Origin: ZC4RG30 sp963812195
GTDB taxonomy: Bacteria > Pseudomonadota > Gammaproteobacteria > Steroidobacterales > Steroidobacteraceae
DNA length: 64,000 nt
Direction of reading: 5' to 3'
Assembly: GCA_963812195.1 (NCBI GenBank)
Contig: CAWEUI010000020.1
Location: 1-64,000 of the forward strand
In this document: one piece after another, positions 17,439 through 28,415 of the stretch
How positions within the stretch are numbered: position 1 is the stretch's first letter
Layout: every line of letters starts with the position of its first letter
Translations under genes and position numbers: made by a program
The notes under the pieces: model-generated
The model's database searches: none
Told to the model about the DNA's origin: nothing
The model's input: the letters and a program-made list of their open reading frames with translations, nothing else

Positions 17439-17993
17439 TCAGCCGCCTCCGAAGCCGAGCTGTTTGCCCAGCTCGGAGTTGCCGAACTCGATCGTGATCT
17501 CGCGCCGCTGGATGCGCCATTGCCCGTCCTGCTTGGTGTAGCGGTCGGTATAGCGGGAGATGCTCAGGATCGCCGGGCCGATGGCGCCCTTCTTCACCAC
17601 CGTGGTGACATAGCACGTGCCGGTGGCGGTATCCGCGCCGGTCAGGGTGATCTGCGAGTTGCTGATCAGATGCCGCATGATCGATGTCGTGCCACCCTTC
17701 GCAGTGGGCTCGGTGCCGAAGCGCTCGTGATCGCGACGGGCCTGCGCAATCAACGCCTGCCGGCCCTTCACGATGGCCGGCGCGCCGGGGGCGACGGCGA
17801 TCTCCCCGTCGGCGGTGAACAGATCCGCGTACTGCTCGGGTGTGCCCGAGTCATGCACGATCCCGTATCGGTCCATGAGTTCGCGGATCAGCGTGCGATC
17901 GACGACATCCTGGATGGAATCGGCAGCGTGAAGGCCAAACGGGGCCCCCAGAAACAACAGGGCGACTAAAATCCTAGGGGTGGGAATTTTCAA
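17439..17993 (-). CDS. Secreted SnoaL/NTF2-like protein
   Basis: About 184 residues: a signal peptide (ILVALLFLGAPFGLHA) and a SnoaL-like alpha+beta barrel (IRELMDRYGIVHDSGTPEQY, ADLFTADGEI, VKGRQALIA, RHLISNSQITLTG, ending in WRIQRREITIEF). The start chosen is the TTG at 17993 because AGGAG lies seven bases before it and the signal peptide begins there. Family members are isomerases, dehydratases or simple ligand binders; no catalytic call is possible. Confidence 0.75.
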   Translation of the reverse strand: MKIPTPRILVALLFLGAPFGLHAADSIQDVVDRTLIRELMDRYGIVHDSGTPEQYADLFTADGEIAVAPGAPAIVKGRQALIAQARRDHERFGTEPTAKGGTTSIMRHLISNSQITLTGADTATGTCYVTTVVKKGAIGPAILSISRYTDRYTKQDGQWRIQRREITIEFGNSELGKQLGFGGG

Positions 17994-18063
17994 TTTGATG
18001 CTCCTGGGGTAAAGTCGGAACCAGAAATTCAGGGGGGTCAACGCATGCGTTGCAGTGGTACGG

Positions 18064-18504
18064 ATGAGATCGGTGTTGCCGTGGGTCGTGCTGGCGTGTC
18101 TGTCGCGCATGGCACTTGCCCATCACTCCACTGCTGAATTCGACTACACCAAGCAGGTGACAATCAAGGGCACTGTGAAGGAAGTGCAGTGGACCAATCC
18201 CCACTCCTATATCCAGCTGCTCGTGGATGGAGACAATGGCCAGAAGATCCAGTGGTCGGTGGAGATCGGTTCGCCGAGCCTGAACATCAACATGGGCTGG
18301 CGCAAGGACAGCGTGAAGTTCGGTGACGTCGTGACGATCAACCTGTCTCCGGCGCGCAACGGCAAGCCGTACGGCACATTGCGGGTGCTGACCTTTGCCG
18401 ATGGCCGGACGCTGGAAGGCGTGGCCGCGAAGATCGGGGCAGGCCCCGGCCCCGGCGGCCCGCCCCCCGGTGACAAGAAGCCAGCCGGTGGCGAGAAGCC
18501 ATGA
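18064..18504 (+). CDS. DUF6152-family periplasmic protein
   Basis: About 147 residues: signal peptide, then HHSTAEFDYTKQVTIKGTVK, WTNPHSYIQL and INLSPARNGKPYG, the signature of DUF6152, ending in a Pro/Gly/Lys-rich tail. These proteins are common in steroid- and aromatic-degrading proteobacteria, in operons with the HWEGNTLV-type proteins that follow here. The stop overlaps the start of the next gene. Function unknown. A GTG nine bases upstream is an alternative start. Confidence 0.75.
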   Translation: MRSVLPWVVLACLSRMALAHHSTAEFDYTKQVTIKGTVKEVQWTNPHSYIQLLVDGDNGQKIQWSVEIGSPSLNINMGWRKDSVKFGDVVTINLSPARNGKPYGTLRVLTFADGRTLEGVAAKIGAGPGPGGPPPGDKKPAGGEKP

Positions 18505-19250
18505 AGATGCCCCGCATGACTCACATGCGATGGCTGATCTGCGTCGCCGCACTGGCAGCAGGCGTTTCGGGTGCGGCGGACAACACGGACCCCTTCGCGG
18601 GCGGCAAGGCGGCGCTGCTGGGCATCTGGATGCCCGACGCGGCCCCGCGCGCGCTGCTGACCTCCAGCGGCAAGGCGCCGCCGCTCACCGCTGAGGCATC
18701 GAAGCTGTACGCCGCACGGCGCCAGCTCCTGGCCAAGGGCGATACCTCGTTCGACCCCACCACCTGGTGCGCGGGCCCCGGCATGCCGCGCATCCTCACC
18801 ATGCACTACCCGTTCGAGATCCGCGGCGATGCGAACCGCATCGTCTTCATCCACGGCTGGTATCGCTGGTTCCGCACGGTGGACATGGGCCCCGGCACCC
18901 CGGATCCCCCGCTGCCGCTGACGATGGGCTTTCCGGTCGGGCACTGGGAGGGCAATACCCTGGTGATCCGCACCGCGCACCTGATCGACACCACGGTCAT
19001 GGATGCATCGGGCCTGCCCCATTCCGAGCAGCTCACGCTCACCGAGCGTCTGCGCGTCCTGCCCGATGGGCGGCTGGAAGATCGCATCACCATCAACGAT
19101 CCCGGAGAACTACACGCAGCCATGGGAGACCGTACTGCGCTTCCATCGCGACGCCGCGGCGCGCGTGACCGATGACGTGTGCCCCGATCGCCTGGCAGCC
19201 GGCGAACCGGCGGAACAGCTTCCCGGCGACCAGCAGGCCTCATCCGGGGC
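18501..19250 (+). CDS. Secreted hypothetical protein of the HWEGNTLV family (copy 1), frameshifted near the end
   Basis: Signal peptide (MRWLICVAALAAGVSGAA) and a mature domain with PGMPRILTMHYPFEI, GFPVGHWEGNTLVIRTAHL and LEDRITINDP. A shift near 19,105 switches the frame so that the C-terminus reads ENYTQPWETVLRFHRD and VCPDRLA. It is homologous to the next gene, so the two are tandem paralogues. These proteins recur with DUF6152 genes; no enzymatic activity is known to me. The 3' border with the next gene is uncertain because of the shift. Confidence 0.6.
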
Positions 19251-19993
19251 GAAGCCGGCTGACTGCAGCGCCGCCCGTCGCGGCAAAGCCCGTTGCCACC
19301 TCGCACGGCTTCGCGGGCATCTGGGAGCCCAAGACCTTCGGCATCCTGGTGCCCGAAGCGCCACTGTCGGCCGCGGGGCAGGAGATCTTCTCGCGCAACG
19401 CGGCGGCCATGAAGGCCGGCAGGATCATGCAGACGGCGTGGGTTTCATGCCGCCCGGGTGCGGTCTCCACCATGACCATGCCGCGCGAGAAGATCGTGAT
19501 CCTGGAGTCGGCCGACGAGGTCACGATCCTGTTCGAGATGCCGCGCATGGTGCGCCGCATCCGCATGAATGCCACGCATCCGGCAGGGCTGGAACCCAGT
19601 TACGTGGGCGACTCGGTCGGCCACTGGGAAGGCAACACGCTGGTGGTCGACTCGCTGGGCTTCAATGGCTACGCGGAGCTGGATGCGCGCGGCCAGCCCA
19701 CCAGCCCGAAGCTGCACACCGTGGAGCGCTTCACGCCAAGCGCCGATGGCAGCAGCATCGACATCCAGACCACCATCGAGGATCCGGAGTACTACTCCAA
19801 ACCCTTCACCATCAAGCGCTCCTGGAAGAAGAGCCCGGCGCGCCATCCGTTCGAGTTCGACTGCATGGAGAATCCGCGCCAGGAGGACTTCGAGAACGCC
19901 TACTACGTGCACGAGCGCTACCGTCCGGTGTGCATGCGCGTGGAGGGCAAGGGAATGGAGCCCTCGAAGATGGTGTGCCCGGGCCCGAAATAG
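19172..19993 (+). CDS. Secreted hypothetical protein of the HWEGNTLV family (copy 2)
   Basis: The clear part starts at FAGIWEPKTFGILVPEAPLS and includes VSCRPGAVSTMTMPREKIVI, VTILFEMPRMVRRIRMN, DSVGHWEGNTLVVDSLGFNG and a conserved C-terminal stretch with FDCMENPRQEDFEN. It shares the core motif with the preceding gene and belongs to the same DUF6152-linked operon. The N-terminus lacks a recognisable signal peptide in the present frame, suggesting the true start is masked by an indel around 19,170-19,270. Confidence 0.6.
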   Translation: MTCAPIAWQPANRRNSFPATSRPHPGRSRLTAAPPVAAKPVATSHGFAGIWEPKTFGILVPEAPLSAAGQEIFSRNAAAMKAGRIMQTAWVSCRPGAVSTMTMPREKIVILESADEVTILFEMPRMVRRIRMNATHPAGLEPSYVGDSVGHWEGNTLVVDSLGFNGYAELDARGQPTSPKLHTVERFTPSADGSSIDIQTTIEDPEYYSKPFTIKRSWKKSPARHPFEFDCMENPRQEDFENAYYVHERYRPVCMRVEGKGMEPSKMVCPGPK

Positions 19994-20025
19994 ACGGGTG
20001 TCCCGGGCGACCGGCGAGGGGGCAT

Positions 20026-21962
20026 TCAACGCGGGCCGTAGACCGGCATGGGCCGCCCCCGCTCATAGGCACCCAGGTCCGGCGCCTTGCCGACAAAGCC
20101 ATCGTTGACGTTGGGCAGCACCACACCGGCATCGACGGCGGCCGACTTCGCGGTCAGCGTGAAGTCGAACTCGTCCGGGCTGTAGAAGCGTCGCGGGTCC
20201 TGCGGATCCGGCGGCGACACCCGCACGAAGTCGCCGTAATCCACCAGCACGCTGTGCCGGTCCTGCCCGGTGGCCGCGGAGTACTCGCCCAGGGTCGCGA
20301 AACTGCGCTTCTCGCGGCTGCCGGTGAAATCCGCCACCTCGCCGGCAGGCGGTGAATTCCACGCGAAGGACTGCGCGGCGCCCGGGTTGGGGCGAAAGCC
20401 GTTGTAGTCCGAGCTCGAATAGTTGGTGAAGGTATCCACGGCGAAGATTTCCGGGAACGCTCCCTGTCCCAGAATCAGGTTGTTGCGGAAGTGCAGATTC
20501 GACACCGGCCCCATGTCGTGCACTTCGCCGATCAGCGTGTTCTGGTAGAAGAGGATGCCGGAGGAATTGGCGGTGAGCTTGGTCGATCCGCCCTCCGGCG
20601 CGTGATAGACGACATTGCCGATGAAGTACACCGGTCCGCCGAACACCGGCTGCGTGCTGAGCGCCCGGTGGGCCTGGTTGAAGCAGCGGTTGCGCAGGAT
20701 GCGCACGTTGTACATCGCGCCGTCGGCCTCGATGCAGTTGTCGTCCACGTCGCGGATGTCGTTGCCCACGATGTCGATCGACACCGGCATGCGCTCCCGG
20801 ATGAGCTTGCCATCCGCATCCACATCCGGATTGCCATAGGTGGCATGGTCGATGCCGTCGTGGAAATGCGAGACGTCGTTGTGGACGATCACATGACCCG
20901 GAGCCGTACACCTTCACCGCGATAGTTGGAGCGCAGCGGCACCGGAAAGTCCGGGGAATCCCTGCCAGGTCCGGCCGATCCAGCCCATCAGGTGATCGGG
21001 AATCTGCCGCCCGACGAACACATTGTCGGCAATGTAGAAATTCCTCGAGCCGGACCAGTCGGTGTGGATGCCGATGCCCACGTCCTCGAAGCGCGAGCGC
21101 TTCACCGTCAGCCCCGCGGAGCCGACGATGCGCTTGCGCCCGGCCAGGATGGCGATCTCGGTGCCGCGGAAGGTCAGCCCCTCGAAATACAGTGTAGTTG
21201 GCCGCCGTCACGTCGAACAGCACGCCGTTGCCGTCGCCATCGAAGATCACCGGGCCGTCCCCTGCCGCACGGATGGCGATGGGCCGCTGCGGCCGTGCCA
21301 CTGGCGGTCAGGTAGTAGGTGCCGTCGAACACGGTGCCCATGCCGGAGCCGTAGCGTCGCCGGTTGTCCTTGTAGAGACCGGCGTGCACCAGGATGACAT
21401 CGCCGGGCTGTACGCGCGGCGGGGCGGCATTGGACCAGTCAGAGTGCGAAGCGCTGGTGTAGTAGGCGGCGAGCAGGCCCGTGAAGGCCGGCTGCTGGCG
21501 CTGCCCCTGGTAGCCCGGCGGATAGACGTGGTACGTGTGCCCATCGGTGGCGGGCTGTGGTTCGGCGCGGGTGCGCACCTCGACACGCCGCTCGGCATTG
21601 CCGGTGACGCCATCCGGGTCGGAGATCCGCAGTGCGATCTCGTAGGACGTGTCGGGTTCGAGATCGAAAAGACTGCCGGCGAACATCTGCGGCGCGGTGA
21701 AATCCACCGAGAGATACCTGGTCTGCTCGCCGCCCACGCGCAGCAGCGGCAGGCCGTCGCGCCAGTCCTGCGTGCCCTTGCGGCGGTAGCGGATGCTCAC
21801 CGATGCGTTGCGGTTGGCATCGCCGGTCAGCGGCCATTCAAGGCCCACTGCCTGCAAGGTGGGGGGTTCGATGATGATTTCCCCCGGCTCCACCGGATTG
21901 CCCGATGACGGTGCGGCGGCGACCGATGCCAGGGCGTACCCGAGCGCCATGATCGGGAACAC
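20026..21962 (-). CDS. Secreted right-handed beta-helix repeat protein, frameshifted
   Basis: Begins at 21962 with a hydrophobic leader (MALGYALASVAAA) and a fibronectin-III-like segment (VGLEWPLTGDANRNASVSIR, LEPDTSYEIALRI). It continues through shifts near 21,200 and 20,900 as parallel beta-helix coils (AAGDGPVIFDGDGNGV, SRFEDVGIGIHTDW, VHNDVSHFHDGIDH, VGNDIRDVDDNCIEADG) and ends at 20026. Such NosD/pectate-lyase-like proteins bind or cleave polysaccharides. Approximately 645 residues after repair. It faces the plus-strand DUF6152 operon tail to tail and lies near the arabinose genes, so a plant-polysaccharide role is plausible but unproven. Confidence 0.65.
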
Positions 21963-22039
21963 CGCTATGCGCGCGTCTCATGCCCGCACCCGCCCCTCTT
22001 CGTGCATATGGGCGACCTCGTCTGCCGGGACCCTGCTGC

Positions 22040-22564
22040 CTAGAACATGCCGTTGTCGTTGGCCGCCTTCTCGGGAATGTCCTGGATCACATCCCAGTGT
22101 TCCACGACCTTGCCGTCGGCGACGCGGAAGATATCGACGATGGCGCGTCCCGGCGTGCCGTCACCGCGCGTCGAATGCACGTGCAGCGCGACCAGGTCGC
22201 CTTCGGCGATGACCTGCTTGATCTCCCCGCGCTGCTGCGGATAGCGCGTCTTCAGGAACTCGATGAAGGACTTCAGACCCGCGGCGCCGTCCTGGGCAGT
22301 CGGATTGTGTTGCTTGTACTGCGCGCCCAGAAAGGTATTGGCGAGCTCGAAATTCTTGTCGTTGATGGCCGCGTTGTAGAACGCCACCACCAGCTGCTTG
22401 TTGGCTTCGGTCGGGCTGCTGGCCGCTGCCGGGGTTGCGCTGGCGGACGAACTGGTGTCCGTGCTGCAGCCCTGGATGGCCAACCCCGACGCGAGGCACA
22501 GGACCATCGCGCCCACCCGCCAATTCAGATTCCCGAACGACCTGCTCCCATTGTGCATCTTCAT
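22040..22564 (-). CDS. SnoaL/NTF2-like lipoprotein
   Basis: 174 residues. A lipoprotein signal ends in the lipobox AIQGC, followed by a Ser/Ala-rich linker. The domain reads VVAFYNAAINDKNFELANTF, QHNPTAQDGAAGLKSFIEFL and IVDIFRVADGKVVEHWDVIQ, the classic SnoaL/ester-cyclase-like polyketide-cyclase pattern. Probably outer-membrane anchored. It follows the arabinofuranosidase gene on the same strand at 24 bases' distance, so it could be the last gene of that operon. Confidence 0.78.
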   Translation of the reverse strand: MKMHNGSRSFGNLNWRVGAMVLCLASGLAIQGCSTDTSSSASATPAAASSPTEANKQLVVAFYNAAINDKNFELANTFLGAQYKQHNPTAQDGAAGLKSFIEFLKTRYPQQRGEIKQVIAEGDLVALHVHSTRGDGTPGRAIVDIFRVADGKVVEHWDVIQDIPEKAANDNGMF

Positions 22565-22588
22565 GCTGCATTTCTCCCTGCATCAGAT

Positions 22589-24098
22589 TTACGACAGTTT
22601 CAGCGCGAAGACATTCCACGACAAGGGTTTGAGTGTGGCATGCAGCGCGCCATCGGCGAACCCACAGGCAGGATGCGCAACCGGGCTGACCTCGTCCGGC
22701 GCCTGCCGGGTGTTGGTGGCCTTCAGGTCATCGTGCCGCAGCTCGAAGCTCTCGCTGACGGCGAGCCTGCCCAGTCCGCGCAGCTCGGTCGACAGCGCCA
22801 TCGGCTCCTGCGAGCGGTTCAGGGCGAATACCGCCACCGCGCCGCTGTCCGGATCGTGCACGGCGGCGGCTCAGCAGCAGCGGCGCGGCCGGGTAGTCGC
22901 CGGCGGCAAAGGTGTCGCACTGGGTGACCAGCCGCAGCACATTGCCCCGCGCCAGCCGCGCCGCCTGGGCGAAGGGATGGAAGATGGTCTGGCGCCAGGC
23001 CGGGCCGCCGGTCTCGGTCATGATCGCGCCGATGACGTTGACCAGCTGCGCGAGACAGGCGCACTTCACGCGGTCGGCGTGGTTGATCAGGGTGATCAGC
23101 GCGCCACCGACGACCAGCGCGTCCTCGAAGTTGTAGACCTCTTCCAGCAATTCGGGCGCTTGCGGCCAGCCGGGCTTGGCCAGGTCCTCTGGTGTGCGCG
23201 CCTTGTACCAGACATTCCATTCGTCCATCGACAGCATGATGCGTTTCGGGCTGCGCCGCTTCGCGGCCACGGCATCGGCAATGGCGGTGACTTCGGTGAT
23301 GAAGCTGTCGAGCTTGTCCACATGCGTGAAGAACTTCGCGATGTCTCGCCTCGCGATTGTGGAAGTACTGGTGCAGCGAGATGAAATCCACCTTGTCGAA
23401 GCAGTGGTCGAGCACTTCGTATTCCCAGGCGCCGTAGGTGGGCATCTCGCGATACGAGGAGCCGCAGGCGGCCAGGGTCAGCCCTTCGGAGGTCCAGCGC
23501 ATGACCTTGGCGGTTTCCAGCGCCGCGCGGCCATACTCCGCGGCGTTCTTGTGGCAGATCTGCCAGGGGCCATCCATCTCGTTGCCAAGGCACCAGAAGC
23601 GGATGTCATGCGGCTCGGGATAGCCGTGCGCGATCCGCAAGTCCGAATACTCGGTGCCGCCCGGATGGTTGCAGTATTCGACCAGTGCCCGCGCCTCGTC
23701 CGGCCCGGCCGTGCCGAGATTCACCGCCATCATCGGCTCGACGCCGGCCTTGCGGCACCAGGTCACGAACTCGTTGGTGCCGAACTGGTTGGTCTCGGTG
23801 GAAAACCAGGCCAGATCAAGCCGCGCCGGCCGTGCCTCGCTTCGGTCCCACGCCATCGCGCCAGTTGTAGCCGGAAACGAAATTGCCGCCGGGCCAGCGC
23901 ATGATGGTCACGCCCAGCTCCCTGCGTGAGCGCCAGCACGTCCTGGCGGAAGCCATGCTCGTCCGCCGTGGCATGCCCGGGTTCGTAGATGCCGCCATAC
24001 ACGCAGCGTCCGAGATGCTCGACGAAGGCGCCGAACACGCGGCGGTCCAGCGCATCGATGGTGAAGTCGCGATCGGCGATCACGCGGGCCTGTTGCAC
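22589..24098 (-). CDS. GH51 alpha-L-arabinofuranosidase, frameshifted
   Basis: Hydrolyses terminal arabinofuranosyl residues. Family motifs appear in order: VFGAFVEHLGRCVYGGIYEP, IMRWPGGNFVSGYNWRD, WFSTETNQFGTNEFV, the acid/base Glu in FWCLGNEMDGPW and the nucleophile Glu in LSMDEWNVWYK, then the C-terminal beta-sandwich ending VFALKLS. Shifts near 24,015, 23,870, 23,345 and 22,865 interrupt the frame. The start is GTG at 24098 with GAGGAG before it. No signal peptide, so it acts in the cytoplasm on imported oligosaccharides. It is the last enzyme of the ABC-importer operon just upstream. Confidence 0.8.
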
Positions 24099-24111
24099 GG
24101 ATTCTCCTCGT

Positions 24112-25420
24112 TCAGAAACTTTGCAGGATTTCGTCGGCGCGCCGCTGCATGTCGCTCAGCGCGCGATCGACCGGCTTGATGCCACTGAATGCGGCAGCGG
24201 CCTCCTCGCCGACGATGGATTCGATGGGCGACTGGCGCCGCACATACTTGGGCAGTGGCTCGCCCACCTGGGTGATCACCGCGATGTCCTGGCGATGCGG
24301 CAGCTGCTGCCACTGGCTGCTTTCGATGATCGAGCGATATGCCGGGAAGTGGCCGGTACGGGACCACTGGAAGTCATTGGCCGCGAAGTACTTCAGGAAG
24401 CGCAGCGCGGCGGCGTGGGTGGCCGCGCTGCGCTTCGGGTTGCGCGGCATCACCCAGTTGTGCCCGTCCACCAGCACCACCCGCCTGCCCTGGAACAGGA
24501 ACGGAAAGGGACGCACGGCATAACCCTGGTACAGCGGGCTGTCCGCATCGTGCGACGCCGCGTCGAACTGGCCGACCATCCAGGTGCCGTCGACGAGAAT
24601 GCCGCCCTCGCCTTTCAGGAACGCCGATACCGCACCGGCATAGTCCAGGTTCTTCGCGCTGTAGCCACGCTGGTAAAGCTCTTTCATGAAATCCAGCGCG
24701 CGCCGGCCCGCGGGACTGTCGAAGTTGGCATGCCGGGCATCCTTGAACAGCGCCGCGCCCTGCTGCATGACCCAGACGTAGAAGATCGCGCATCGGCCCG
24801 GCGAAATCCTTGTTGGTCACCTGGATGAAATAGGGCTTGCCGGTGCGCTGCCCGAACTGCGCGGCCTGCGCATAGAACTCCTCCACGCTGTTCGGCAGCA
24901 CGGGTTTGCCGTCCCGGACCAGACCGGCTTTGCGGAACAGGTTCATGTTGAAGTGCCACAGCGGCGCCCACACGTCCAGCGGCAGGCCCATGGTCCTGCC
25001 ATCGACCGTGACACCGGCGCGTGCCGCGGCGGTGAACTGGTCCGGGCTGATGCCGATGCTGGCCAGGTCCGGGCCCAGCGGTTCGAGCAGCCCGCGCGCC
25101 TCGTAGTCCGGAATCGCCGAGCTGTGCATGGTGACCAGGTCCGGCGCGCCGTTGGCGGCCAGCTGCGCGGTGAGCTGGTCGTAGCCGGGCCAGGGCACGG
25201 TGTTGACGATCACGTGGATGTCCGGGTTCCGGGCCTGAAACTGGTTGATCATCGCGGTGATGATTCCGCATTCGCCTTCGGCCCTGGCCGGATCCGTCAG
25301 CGTGCCGTAGTCGGCCTGGCAGGCGCCGAAGAAGCGCTGGATGACCAGCTCCGTGCGCCCATCGGGCTTGCCACAGGCCGCAAGGCACAGCAGCGGCAGC
25401 AGCACCAGCAGGCGTCTCAT
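24112..25420 (-). CDS. ABC transporter sugar-binding lipoprotein, one frameshift
   Basis: A CUT1-type solute-binding protein: lipobox LLCLAAC at the N-terminus, then INQFQARNPDIHVIVNTVPW, LTAQLAANGAPDLVTMHSSAI, MGLPLDVWAPLWHFNMNLF and, after a shift near 24,790, FKDARHANFDSPAGRRALDF and GILVDGTWMVGQFD. It delivers substrate to the two permeases encoded next to it. The stop is 13 bases from the arabinofuranosidase start, which makes arabinose or arabino-oligosaccharides the best substrate guess. Confidence 0.82.
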
Positions 25421-26250
25421 TGCCCGGCCGCCCCGGCCACCGCGCGCACGATGTACTTCTGGAACGCCAGGTAGACCAGCAGGGTCGGCAGGCCGGCGAA
25501 CACGGCCTGCGCCATCAGGAAACCCAGCCCTTCGGTCTGCGCGAAATTCATCTGCGTCGCGGCGATGCCCACCGTCAGGGTCATCATGTCCTTGTTGGTG
25601 GCGCTGATCAGCGGCCACCAGTAGTCGTTCCACGCATGGAAGAACGTGAAGATGCCCAGGGTCGCCTGTGCCGGCAGGGTCAGCGGCAACAGGATGCGCC
25701 AGAAGATGCGCGGCCGCGATGCGCCATCGAGCATGGCCGCCTCGTCGATCTCGCGCGGAATGGCGCGGAAGTACTGCGTCATCAGGAACACGCCGAAGGG
25801 CATGGAAAGGCCCGGCAGCACCAGCGCGGTGTAGGTGTTGTGCATCGACAGTGCGCTGAACAGCTGGTGACGCCCGATGATCACCGCCTGCTCGGGGATG
25901 GCGAGACCAAACAGCACGATCACGAACAGCAGCTTGCGTCCCGGAAATTCCAGCCTGGCAAAGCCGTAGCCGGCCAGCGAGGACAGCAGCAGCACGCCGG
26001 CCGTCATGGCCAGCGAAACGATCACGCTGTTCTTCAGCCAGGTGAAGACCTGGCTTTCGCCGATGATGCTGCGGTAGTTGGCCAGCGTCCAGGGCGGCGC
26101 GAAGGCGGAGCTGGTGTCCGCCATCAGCGCGGTGTTGTCCTTGAAGCTGAGGATGACCACCCACAGCATCGGCACCAGCATGATCACGGCGGCGATCGAC
26201 ACCAGCACCACCGCGGCGCGTGGCGGGCGGTTCAGCGCCAGCGCGCTCAC
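25417..26250 (-). CDS. Carbohydrate ABC transporter permease (MalG type)
   Basis: About 277 residues with six transmembrane helices. The EAA loop is visible as EIDEAAMLDGASRPRIFWRILLP, matching the MalG class. The GTG at 26250 overlaps the stop of the partner permease (GTGA), so translation is coupled. It forms the membrane channel with the MalF-type subunit. The stop overlaps the start of the binding-protein gene by four bases. Confidence 0.85.
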   Translation of the reverse strand: MSALALNRPPRAAVVLVSIAAVIMLVPMLWVVILSFKDNTALMADTSSAFAPPWTLANYRSIIGESQVFTWLKNSVIVSLAMTAGVLLLSSLAGYGFARLEFPGRKLLFVIVLFGLAIPEQAVIIGRHQLFSALSMHNTYTALVLPGLSMPFGVFLMTQYFRAIPREIDEAAMLDGASRPRIFWRILLPLTLPAQATLGIFTFFHAWNDYWWPLISATNKDMMTLTVGIAATQMNFAQTEGLGFLMAQAVFAGLPTLLVYLAFQKYIVRAVAGAAGQ

Positions 26251-27136
26251 GCCGCCTCCTTGCGCGAAGAGAAGTAGTACTGCGCCATGGCCGCGATCGC
26301 GATCAACGCGAACAGGACCTGGGCGGCCGCGGCGGCATAGCCGAGCTGCCACTGCTTCCAGCCGGCTTCATAGATGAACAGCACGATGGGCCGGGTCGAA
26401 TTGTTGGGGCCGCCGCCGGTCATCAGCTGCGCCTGGCCGAACAACTGGAACTGCAGGATGATCTCCACGATCACCACCAGCGCGATGGTGCGCCGGATCG
26501 ATGGCAGCGTGATCGAGAACAGCATGCGCGACCGGGAGGCATTGTCCAGCGCCGCGGCCTCGTACAGGTCGCGCGGCACCTGCTGCAGCGCGGCCAGGAA
26601 CAGCACCATGGGCAGGCCGATGCCCCACCAGATCGTGGTCACCGCAATGGACGGCATGGCCAGCGCCTGCTCGCTCAGGAAGGCAACCGGCGCCGCGCCG
26701 AACAGACGGGCCAGCACCGCGGCCAGGCCACCGTCCGGGATCAGCACCAGCCGCCAGATCAGCGTGATCACCGTGACCGACAACACGGTGGAGGCGAAGA
26801 AAATCGCGCGCAGGATGGCCGCCCAGCGGCGCTGGCTGTTGAGCACCAGCGCCAGCGCCAGGCCGATTACGGTCATGGCCGGTACGGTGAGCAGCACGAA
26901 ATAGAACGTGTTCCAGATCGTCTGCAGGAACACCGGATCAGCGAACAGCCGCGTGAAATTGTCGAAGCCGACGAATGCCTTGATGCCGAACAGGTCGCTG
27001 CGCGTCATGGCCAGGCGGATGCCGGCGATCAGCGGCACCACCAGCATCAGCACGAACACCGCCAGATACGGTGCGACGAACAGCGCGCCGGACCAGCGAT
27101 GCCACGCGCCGGCGCCGCGCGCCCCCCGGTCCGCCA

Positions 27137-27137
<1 letters not shown>
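26247..27137 (-). CDS. Carbohydrate ABC transporter permease (MalF type)
   Basis: 296 residues, six hydrophobic helices, with an EAA loop reading DLYEAAALDNASRSRMLFSITLP. The hydrophilic segment RSDLFGIKAFVGFDNFTRLF near the N-terminus is typical of MalF/UgpA-type subunits. The start codon coincides with the end of the ATPase gene. Part of the sugar importer operon. Confidence 0.86.
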
Positions 27138-28228
<1,091 letters not shown>

Positions 28229-28368
28229 GAGATCCTCCGCCCCTTGTGTTCTTTTGTGCGCCGGTTCGGCCCGGGCCTTGTGTTGGGACAGAGCCTACAG
28301 CCCGCGCGCTTTGCCGGGCAAATCCGGCTGTCGCGCCGCCCCGGGGAGGATTTCGCGAGGCAGGGTAC

Positions 28369-28400
28369 GCCGTGAGTCGCCCAGGGTGGCGGCTCACGGC
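28369..28400 (-). terminator. Strong hairpin after the esterase gene
   Basis: GCCGTGAG and CGCC on one side pair with GGCG and CTCACGGC on the other, around a six-base loop: a 13-position stem with one G-T wobble. It begins 16 bases after the esterase stop on the minus strand and also lies upstream of the importer operon. There is no T-tract, so it is a possible factor-assisted terminator. Confidence 0.45.
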
Positions 28401-28415
28401 GCAACCGGATGGCTG

